DNA from: Rhizobium ruizarguesonis
GTDB lineage: Bacteria; Pseudomonadota; Alphaproteobacteria; Rhizobiales; Rhizobiaceae
Direction of reading: 5' to 3'
DNA: 64,000 bases
Assembly (NCBI RefSeq): GCF_012349115.1
Contig: NZ_PQIG01000057.1
Location: 62,001 to 126,000 of the forward strand
Shown: positions 58,009 through 64,000 of the stretch, one piece after another
How positions within the stretch are numbered: position 1 is the stretch's first letter
Layout: the number at the start of each line of letters is the position of its first letter
Translations under genes and position numbers: made by a program
The notes under the pieces: generated by a model
The model's database searches: none
Seen by the model: the letters and a program-made list of their open reading frames with translations, nothing else
Told to the model about the DNA's origin: nothing

Positions 58009-58596
58009 GTGTTTCGATTTCCCCTTTTTATCGCGATCACGCTGATCGTCGCCTTTGGCGGCGGGATCATGATTTCGCTTTATGCGCTGGATGCGACACA
58101 GGGCTTTGGGGCGATCAAGCTCGGCGCCTGGGAGGCCTTTCCGGCGTTGCAGACGGTCGAGGCCGATCCTTATGCCAAGTCGCACCGGGCACGCGCCGGC
58201 AAGCTGCTCTACGGCAGCGCAGAGGGCCTGACGTTTACGGCGAGCGTCGACGACGAGGGCGCGCGGCTGAATGCCGGCTGCCGCTACCGCATCAGCGGGC
58301 AGACACCGCCTGCCCGGCTCTGGACCCTTTTTACCGCCGACAATGGCGGCAATCCGGCGGCGGTGACGACAGGGCATCCCTCAGCGTTGAATTCCTGGAC
58401 GGTGCTGCGCCAGCAAGACAGCAGCTTCTCGATCGACATATCCGCCGTCGCGCAGCCGGGCAACTGGCTGGCCTTGCCACAGGCCGGCACCTTTCGGCTG
58501 GTACTGACGCTGTTCGACACACCGACCGCCGGCAGTTCCGGCGTGATCGACCTCGCCATGCCGAAGCTCACCAAGACCGGATGCGGCAATGCTTAG
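58009..58596 (+). CDS. DUF1214 protein with N-terminal membrane anchor
   Basis: 195 residues from GTG 58009 (AAGG seven bases upstream). N-terminal membrane helix (VFRFPLFIAITLIVAFGGGI) then a beta-rich domain of DUF1214 type with SWTVLRQQDSSFSIDIS and a C-terminal VLTLFDTP. Function unknown; the gene overlaps the following DUF1254 gene by eight bases, so the two are coupled. DUF1214 and DUF1254 normally occur as one protein or as neighbours. Confidence 0.85.
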   Translation: MFRFPLFIAITLIVAFGGGIMISLYALDATQGFGAIKLGAWEAFPALQTVEADPYAKSHRARAGKLLYGSAEGLTFTASVDDEGARLNAGCRYRISGQTPPARLWTLFTADNGGNPAAVTTGHPSALNSWTVLRQQDSSFSIDISAVAQPGNWLALPQAGTFRLVLTLFDTPTAGSSGVIDLAMPKLTKTGCGNA

Positions 58597-59137
58597 GATA
58601 TTCTTCGCCGTCCTGACCGGCCTTTTCGGCGCAGCCCTGCTGCATCTCGTCATCATCCTGTCGCTGCCGCATTTCACCGGCAGGGATGCGGCGACCCGCG
58701 TGGAGGCGGAGGGCGACCTCAACAATTTCTACCTGCTCGGCAACCAGTATGACGAGGCAGGCCTTGCCAATGGCGACCCCTTCCTGCGCACCGCCGTCTG
58801 CTCCTTCGATGTCGAGGATGCACCGGTGCATTTCACCGCCAAGGGCAATGTGCCCTTCTGGTCGATCGCGATCTACGACAGTGCCTCCAATGAGGTCTTC
58901 AGCATGAACGACAGGACGTCGGTCGGCGGTGCGCTCGATGTGCTGGCCGGCAGTCCGATCCAGCTGACCGACCTGCGCAAAAATCTGCCACAGGAGCTGC
59001 AGCAGGCGATCCTGGTGGAAATGGCACGGCCGGACGGTTATGCCGTGCTGCGGACGCTGGCGCCGCAGGCGAGCTTCGATGAGGCCGCGCGCAACTTCCT
59101 GACGGAAGCCGGCTGCGAGCAATTCGCCGCTCGCTGA
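58589..59137 (+). CDS. DUF1254 family protein with membrane anchor
   Basis: 182 residues. N-terminal membrane helix (residues 3-25, IFFAVLTGLFGAALLHLVII) then a DUF1254-like domain with NQYDEAGLANGDPFLRTAVC, APVHFTAKGNVPFWSIAIYD, and FSMNDRTSVGG. Start ATG 58589 overlaps the DUF1214 gene by eight bases. Function unknown; both are inner-membrane anchored with periplasmic domains. Confidence 0.85.
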   Translation: MLRIFFAVLTGLFGAALLHLVIILSLPHFTGRDAATRVEAEGDLNNFYLLGNQYDEAGLANGDPFLRTAVCSFDVEDAPVHFTAKGNVPFWSIAIYDSASNEVFSMNDRTSVGGALDVLAGSPIQLTDLRKNLPQELQQAILVEMARPDGYAVLRTLAPQASFDEAARNFLTEAGCEQFAAR

Positions 59138-59150
59138 GGTTGAAAAGCGG

Positions 59151-59318
59151 TTACTTCTTGTTGACGCGCGGCGCGGGCGCCGGACGATGTTTCGGGCTCT
59201 CGGCCAACCGCTCGTAGCGGACGCCGGTGAACCAGAGGATCTTGGCTTCGCGGGGCTCCTTGTCCGGGCGACGCGGCGCCCGTGGCCGCCGATCCGCCAA
59301 TGCGACTACTATTGCCAT
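59151..59318 (-). CDS. Small hypothetical basic protein, 55 residues
   Basis: ATG 59318 has GGAGA five bases upstream. MAIVVALADRRPRAPRRPDK, then EPREAKILWFTGVRYERLAE, and the basic tail SPKHRPAPAPRVNKK. Arg/Pro/Lys-rich, soluble, resembling a conserved rhizobial small protein by memory. It is convergent with the DUF1254 gene, 13 bases away. Longer in-frame starts at 59330 and 59450 are less supported. Confidence 0.65.
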   Translation of the reverse strand: MAIVVALADRRPRAPRRPDKEPREAKILWFTGVRYERLAESPKHRPAPAPRVNKK

Positions 59319-59859
59319 TCTCGTCTCCATGCACTGCCCGAGACGGATGAACTTGCGATGGATTTCACCCTGCCCGCCAATGTGCGAGCCGGCGCGTCCT
59401 GCAGTGCCGGGATAACCGGACCGAGGGCATTCGCGCCTTTCCCACGGCACCTGATTGAAATACCGTGATGCGGAGTTTCAACGATCCAACTGCTCAAATC
59501 GCGTCGTTCCTATCCGAATTGAGACACATGACAGTTAACAGTTTACTAATGTTCGATAGATGCCAAACACAGTTCACCTCACTTCCCCTTTAACGCTCGA
59601 AGAGTTGATTTGGTTTCACGCCGCCCGCGCAAAGGCCCGGATGGGGTTCGGCGCGTAAAATTAGAAACAATTCATATAGTTGGCATTGACGCGGCAATCT
59701 GCCTGCCAGAAAAGGGGCGATGTTGCAAAAATGCCGCATGAAAATATTTAATTGCGAGGCGCTCAGATGCGCGTATGTTCGCTCATGTCGATCACACGTT
59801 TCCGGGCACCGATCGATCGGGAATCTTCCTCGCTCTTGCCGGAATGCGGAGGGTAAACG
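59319..59859. other. AT-rich intergenic region, no gene accepted
   Basis: 541 bases between small genes. Frames here (such as 59763-59957 minus) have no ribosome-binding site or codon bias. AT-rich parts around 59520-59560 and 59640-59760 may hold promoters for the 68-residue gene. Confidence 0.35.
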
Positions 59860-60066
59860 GTGTCTTTGCTGGTGAATTCATCTTTCTCGCCTGAGGATCT
59901 CGACGTTCTGCGCAGTGCTCTCGATGCCTGGTGCGCGGAACGGCACATCGACATCAAGAGCGTCGAGGCGCAGTTTGCCGCATCAGCAGCACTCGACCTC
60001 TATCAGGCCGGTCACGACAGCCGCGAAAGGCTGCTGCACGCGCTGCGCGATCACAGGATCGCCTAA
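59860..60066 (+). CDS. Small hypothetical protein, 68 residues, paralogue of 50406 gene
   Basis: GTG 59860 with GGAGG seven bases upstream. FSPEDLDVLRSALDAWCAER, then AQFAASAALDLYQAGHDSRE and RLLHALRDHRIA. The pattern S/TxxDLDxLxxxLD and A-x2-L-x4-AGxxSxxxLLxAL aligns with the first 65 residues of the 110-residue protein at 50406. Helical, no Cys pair, no membrane segment. Function unknown. Confidence 0.72.
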   Translation: MSLLVNSSFSPEDLDVLRSALDAWCAERHIDIKSVEAQFAASAALDLYQAGHDSRERLLHALRDHRIA

Positions 60067-60376
60067 ACTTTCCACCATCACTTCGGCGATGAGCAATCCT
60101 CAGAGCGCCCTTCCAAACCGTGCATTTTTATATTGCCGGCTAACCATGCCTGGACACGCTAAGCGTGTATATTTCTGTTGCTTTTTAATAAAATCTTCAG
60201 CATGCATTAACCCTACCGGTGTAGGATTTGTTCATAACCGTATGGCCTGACATGCGTTCCGCCAGCGCATATCGGCCCATGGTCCCCTTGTTCTGCGTTT
60301 TCGGGGTGTTTTTGTGCGTGACCGGTTTCGAGACCTAGAAGGCCCCTTGGCCGTCAGGAAAAAGGACGTGGTGTTA
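60067..60376. other. Region upstream of the DUF2336 gene
   Basis: 310 bases without an accepted gene. Contains an AT-rich stretch near 60120-60240 that could hold the DUF2336 promoter. Frames crossing it lack ribosome-binding sites. Confidence 0.35.
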
Positions 60377-61363
60377 ATGGCGACTGTCAGCAGTTTCGAG
60401 AACCTGTCTCATCCGACACGGTCCGAACTGCGCCAATTTGCCGAACTTTTCATGCCGCTGTTCCAAGCCTCCTCCGACGAGGCCAAGCGCCAGGCGGTCG
60501 CAGCGCTGTCCCAATGCGAGAACATGCCGGCAGCCGTAGCACTGTTTATCGGCAACCAGCCGATCGAGATCGCAGCCCCTTTTCTTGCCGCCTCCAAGGC
60601 AATCGCCGACGATACGCTGATTACCATCGCGCGCATGCAGGGTGCAGCGCATGTCAAGGCGATCGTCAGCCGCGATTCACTCTCGCCAAAGGTCATCGAT
60701 GCGCTGGTGGCGCTGCGCCAGAGCCAGCCGCGGCCCGCGGGCGCATCGGCGCCGATCATGGAATCGCCAGCGGTCCCGCTTTCGCCAGCGCCGGCCGAGA
60801 CCAACGAGGCGGATGCGCTGGAAGAACAGCGGGTTGCCAATGAAGAGGCGTTGCGCGAACGTATCCTCGGGCTTGCCGGTCATCTCGGCCGTGCCGACGA
60901 AGACAGGCTCGGTCTGCGCACGCTCACCGACATTCAAGAGGCGCTGCTGGTGCGCTTCGCGCGCTCACGCGAGGCAACGCATTTCGCAACAGCACTTGCC
61001 GATGCGCTTTCCGCCAGCCGCTGGCTTGCCGAGCGCATCATGCTCGACCTTTCCGGCCAGCAGCTTGCCACTACACTGACGAGCCTCGGCATGGGCTTTC
61101 TCGATGCCGTCTTCGTGCTCGAAAGGCTCTATCCGCACCTTGCCGAACAGCAGCACAACGTCACGCGGGGCTGGATGGTGCTCGATGCGCTCGACCCGGA
61201 AGAATGCCACGAACGCGTCGAAGCCTGGCGGCGTGCCGATCGCTACACCTACAGGCACGACGTGCCCAATGTGCCTGCACCTCAGGAAACGCCCAACCAC
61301 CGCTTCATCCGCCAGGCGCCGCCGCAGCGCGACATGCGCATCATGGGACGGCGGTCTCGCTGA
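60377..61363 (+). CDS. DUF2336 family protein
   Basis: 328 residues. Start ATG 60377 (MATVSSFENLSHPTRSELRQ). The protein is helical with HEAT-like repeats in the N-terminal half (FAELFMPLFQASSDEAKRQA, VAALSQCENMPAAVALFIGN), a typical feature of DUF2336. The C-terminus is basic (RDMRIMGRRSR). Alphaproteobacterial family of unknown function. The frame open from 60314 gives an alternative leader but weaker start. Monocistronic. Confidence 0.85.
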   Translation: MATVSSFENLSHPTRSELRQFAELFMPLFQASSDEAKRQAVAALSQCENMPAAVALFIGNQPIEIAAPFLAASKAIADDTLITIARMQGAAHVKAIVSRDSLSPKVIDALVALRQSQPRPAGASAPIMESPAVPLSPAPAETNEADALEEQRVANEEALRERILGLAGHLGRADEDRLGLRTLTDIQEALLVRFARSREATHFATALADALSASRWLAERIMLDLSGQQLATTLTSLGMGFLDAVFVLERLYPHLAEQQHNVTRGWMVLDALDPEECHERVEAWRRADRYTYRHDVPNVPAPQETPNHRFIRQAPPQRDMRIMGRRSR

Positions 61364-61431
61364 GCCGCGGGCTGACCTTGCCACATATCAGCGGTTTGAA
61401 ATGGCGCTGACCTGACGGCTGCCTCCGGCCG

Positions 61432-61779
61432 TCATCCGCTGTCCCTGACAAGGGGGATCATATCCCCCAGTTCATCCGCCTCCAGCTCGACGATCCAGAG
61501 ATCGGGATCGAATTTGCGTTCGCGCTCCAGCATCGCGCGCACCGCTTCCGGTTCGCTGCGCAACAGGCGGATCTCGAACAGGCGGTCGCCGGCCTGGCCT
61601 TCGTCGAAAGCGGTCTGCGGCGCCGGCGCATAGAGCGTTTCCAGGCCGTCGCGGAAGTGCTGACGGATGAAGATCGCACCCGCTTCCTCCGCACCCTTCT
61701 TCTCGACGGCGGCGAAATCGCCGCTGGCGAAGACGCGGCGCAGGAGGGCTGAAACGAAGATGTCGGCGCGTAATCTCAT
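61432..61779 (-). CDS. DUF1491 family protein
   Basis: 115 residues. Start MRLRADIFVSALLRRVFASG and the end DPDLWIVELEADELGDMIPL match the DUF1491 alphaproteobacterial family; AGAIFIRQHF is the middle motif. The frame extends upstream to 61863, but that part is RIME1 copy C, so ATG 61779 is the start. Function unknown. Confidence 0.88.
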   Translation of the reverse strand: MRLRADIFVSALLRRVFASGDFAAVEKKGAEEAGAIFIRQHFRDGLETLYAPAPQTAFDEGQAGDRLFEIRLLRSEPEAVRAMLERERKFDPDLWIVELEADELGDMIPLVRDSG

Positions 61780-61789
61780 CGGTGCGGTA

Positions 61790-61892
61790 TAAAGCATGTC
61801 GCGCAAAAGTGTGTAGCGGTTTTGCGATAACGGCATGCGGGAAAATAAAGACTTAGAGCGCAAGGAGCGAATCTGAAAGATTGCGATGCGCT
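61790..61892. repeat. RIME1-type intergenic mosaic element, copy C (inverted)
   Basis: The reverse complement of copies A and B: GCATGTCGCGCAAAAG...GCGGTTTTGCGATAACG then AAAGACTTAGAGCGC...GCGATGCGCT. Both palindromes are recognisable. Sits directly upstream of the DUF1491 start. Confidence 0.85.
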
Positions 61893-61944
61893 AGCCCCGG
61901 AGCGCCGGTGGCGGCAATGCAGGGTCAGAGCTTGACCCCAGGGG

Positions 61945-63393
61945 TCAGACCTTGATTGCCAGCCGCAAGCCTCCCCAATGCCGTCCGCGGACGGTGATCG
62001 GAGCGGAGATATCCTTCATCATCACGAAATTACCGCCACCCATGTCGCGCCTGTAGGTCTGGACGAGGAAGGGCGCGGTGCTGCGGCCGGCGGCAAGGCC
62101 GACGCGATCGGCGAAGATGCGGCGATTGCGGCAATTGGCGGTGTTCCAGACGGTGTCGCCAGGCCGCTGGGCTTGCGAGAATTTCCGGTTGTGGGTCGGC
62201 AGATAGCCGTTCTCATCGATCGCCGCGCAGAAGGCGACGCGCTCGTCCAAGGCTGTGACGGGTTCCTGGATCGGCGGCAGCAAGCGGTCGGCGAGTTCGG
62301 TGAAGGCTGCCATCACCTGTGCCGGATCGGTGCCCGGTATCGGCCGATACCGTCGGTCGAAGAGAGCATCGAGCCCGATCTGCCCTTCAGCGACGGCGCG
62401 CTCGAAGGCGCCGGAAATCTGCCTTGCCACCGACTGCGCTTCCTCGATCCAACGGCTGTCGGCGGTCTTGACGCCGGCGCTCGCCGTCAGCTGGATCAGG
62501 GTTTCCGAGAGGCCGACGACGCTGTCGACGCGTTTTGCCGCCTGCTGCAGCCTGATGTTCGAGCCGGCGACCTCGGCCGACATCTCGCCGAGTTTCTCGA
62601 CGAAGCCGGCGCATTGCTGGTCGACCGCCTCGGTGGTGTTGGCCATGACAGTCGAACTGTCGAGGATGCGGGTGATGACATGTTCCATGTTTTCGAAGGC
62701 GCCGCGCATCGCTTCCGACTTGTCACGCACGCCGGCGGCACTGTCGCGCGCATCGCTGCCGACGGCCGACAGCCGGTCGATCTTCACGCGCAGCTCGTCG
62801 AGCGTCTGCTGGATGGAACCGGTCGCCTTCGAGGTCTGCAGCGAAAGCGCCCGGACCTCGGTGGCGACGACGGCGAAACCCTTGCCCGCATCGCCGGCGC
62901 GTGCCGCCTCGATCGCGGCGTTCAGCGCCAGCAGGTTGGTCTGGCGGGCGATGGTGCTGATCTCCTCGGCGATATTGTCGACATCGGCAAGCGACTTGGA
63001 GAAGCCGGCGATCTCAGCGCCGATCTCGTTGGAGGACTGGACCATGTGGCCGATCTCGACGACGGAGCCGGTCAGGCGGTCGGCCGATTCTTTCAGCATG
63101 TGGCGGGCCTCGGCCGCCGTGCGGTCGGTCTCGCGCAGCGATACGGCGACCGAGCGATTGGTCTCGGCAATCGACAGTGCAGTGCGGGTGACACGATCGA
63201 AGGCGGAGGCATGCCGGGCCGACATCCCCGCCATGTCCTGGATGGCGCCGGCGATATCGACGAGATCGATGCCAAGCGTGGAGGCTTCTTCGGCAAGACG
63301 CTGCAGGATGTGGCGCAGCGCCTCGGGATCGGGGCCTCCCGCTTTGACCGCCGGTTCTCCGGCCAGATCGTCTATCGCCTTCAGCGCATGCAT
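61945..63393 (-). CDS. Soluble methyl-accepting chemotaxis protein with C-terminal sensor
   Basis: 482 residues, no signal or membrane helix. Long helical N-terminal arm (residues 20-150), the conserved signalling tip ([20 protein letters not shown], then [20 protein letters not shown]) near 155-190, and the return arm to about 300. The C-terminal domain carries [44 protein letters not shown] and [10 protein letters not shown], a Cache-like module typical of soluble chemoreceptors. It should signal to CheA with a cytoplasmic cue. Arm length is normal, unlike the protein at 1906. Confidence 0.92.
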   Translation of the reverse strand: MHALKAIDDLAGEPAVKAGGPDPEALRHILQRLAEEASTLGIDLVDIAGAIQDMAGMSARHASAFDRVTRTALSIAETNRSVAVSLRETDRTAAEARHMLKESADRLTGSVVEIGHMVQSSNEIGAEIAGFSKSLADVDNIAEEISTIARQTNLLALNAAIEAARAGDAGKGFAVVATEVRALSLQTSKATGSIQQTLDELRVKIDRLSAVGSDARDSAAGVRDKSEAMRGAFENMEHVITRILDSSTVMANTTEAVDQQCAGFVEKLGEMSAEVAGSNIRLQQAAKRVDSVVGLSETLIQLTASAGVKTADSRWIEEAQSVARQISGAFERAVAEGQIGLDALFDRRYRPIPGTDPAQVMAAFTELADRLLPPIQEPVTALDERVAFCAAIDENGYLPTHNRKFSQAQRPGDTVWNTANCRNRRIFADRVGLAAGRSTAPFLVQTYRRDMGGGNFVMMKDISAPITVRGRHWGGLRLAIKV

Positions 63394-63528
63394 GACCGAC
63401 GCTCCCCCGTCCCAATCAGAAAAGCTTCAGGCAACATGGTTAACAAGTTGCAAACAGCCGCAGCACCTTAGACTTAGGTTGTAGGGAAATCGAACTCCGT
63501 GACTGTGGGCCGACCGTGTGACGCCCCG

Positions 63529-64000
63529 TCAGCTGGCGATGAAGCCCGTCAGCCGCTCGCTCAACTGCCAGAGGCGTTCGGCAAATTCCGGATCGGTTGC
63601 CCAAGGACGGACACCGAGCATCTCGGTCGAATCGCCGGGGACGGCGGTGGCGATATTGCAGTTCTCGCAATAGACGCCGCCAAGACCGTCGAGCTTCTCG
63701 CTGACGGCGCACCAGACGGTGGTCGAAGCCCCCTGCTCTATCGTCTTCTTGTTGTTTTCCGGATCGATGACCGGTTTGCCATCCTCGTCGACATAGCCGC
63801 TCGCCTTGAGGAAGTCGCTCGACTGATGGCGGACCAGATTGGTGGTGACGATACCGCCGGGATGCAGCGAGAAGGCCCTGATACCGTGCTTTGCACCCAA
63901 AGCATCCAGTGACACCGCAAAGAGAGCATTTGCCGTCTTCGACTGGCCGTAGGCGAGATAGGGCGCGTATTCGCGGTTCTCGAAATTCGGATCGTCGAAA
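63529..64000 (-). CDS. Short-chain dehydrogenase/reductase, C-terminal part (runs off the right edge)
   Basis: 157 codons are visible to the window edge, entering with FDDPNFENREYAPYLAYGQS; the catalytic YxxxK site is in YGQSKTAN, then FSLHPGGIVT follows. The tail LGGVYCENCNIA is the same as in the SDR at 33844 (IGGLYCEDCDVA), so both are paralogues of one SDR subfamily. The N-terminal cofactor domain lies outside the window. Its last residues are RLTGFIAS. Confidence 0.9.
   Translation of the reverse strand, partial: FDDPNFENREYAPYLAYGQSKTANALFAVSLDALGAKHGIRAFSLHPGGIVTTNLVRHQSSDFLKASGYVDEDGKPVIDPENNKKTIEQGASTTVWCAVSEKLDGLGGVYCENCNIATAVPGDSTEMLGVRPWATDPEFAERLWQLSERLTGFIAS

Noticed and set aside
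61922-61953. GGGTCA/TGACCC hairpin at the end of the chemoreceptor gene as a terminator
   Set aside because: The stem is short (6 bp), overlaps the coding end and no T-run follows in the direction of transcription.
61978-63471. 497-codon plus-strand frame over the soluble chemoreceptor
   Set aside because: Antisense of a clear MCP signalling domain.

Overview
The window looks like a piece of a fast-growing alphaproteobacterial rhizobium, most likely of the Rhizobium leguminosarum / R. etli group. The DNA is GC-rich with GC-biased third codon positions. It carries the cytochrome c biogenesis operon cycHJKL next to feuNPQ, a pleC-glnE-kinase/regulator-degP block in the order I recall from Sinorhizobium, and RIME1-type intergenic repeats typical of Rhizobium. 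No tRNA, rRNA, CRISPR array, prophage or intact insertion sequence was seen; one IS5-type transposase remnant is present.

Layout. Positions 1-9000: a cut-off hypothetical gene, an EamA permease, an unusual short chemoreceptor-like protein with a C-terminal Cache-like domain, aminopeptidase N (pepN), a PleC-type sensor kinase and a glutathione S-transferase. Positions 9100-24300: an almost unbroken run on the minus strand made of feuN-feuP-feuQ, a surface lipoprotein, cycH-cycJ-cycK-cycL, a small patch with an IS5 remnant and a lipoprotein, degP, a two-component pair and glnE. Cytochrome c maturation, envelope proteolysis and envelope/iron signalling are therefore side by side. Positions 24500-36000: accessory single genes (MFS, Dabb, GH19-type hydrolase, TetR with a DUF1348 protein, PNPOx-like, GST with LysR, DUF983, MocR, SDR with AraC), many of them divergent regulator/target pairs with visible palindromes. 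Positions 36000-41300: an HtrA-like protein that has lost its catalytic triad, then a LacI regulator divergent from a three-gene sugar module (two TIM-barrel isomerases and a Gfo/Idh/MocA dehydrogenase).

Positions 41300-46650: a groES-groEL copy under a CIRCE-like operator with two small genes behind it; divergent from it lies a tightly overlapping five-gene cluster of mostly unknown proteins (four small ones and a transglutaminase-like protein). Positions 46700-54900: a DUF1537-kinase remnant, repeats, VOC protein, LysR/MFS pair, several very small proteins, a fatty-acid desaturase translationally coupled to a 38-residue membrane peptide, an SDR and a TetR regulator. Positions 54900-64000: a UPF0260 Cys-cluster protein, a class A penicillin-binding protein, a DUF1214/DUF1254 pair, small rhizobial proteins, DUF2336, DUF1491, a soluble chemoreceptor and a cut-off SDR.

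The best leads for undescribed biology are the five-gene cluster beside groESL, the catalytically dead HtrA-like protein, the peptide-desaturase coupling, and the short chemoreceptor-like protein. All functions are read from motifs by eye; no database search was run.
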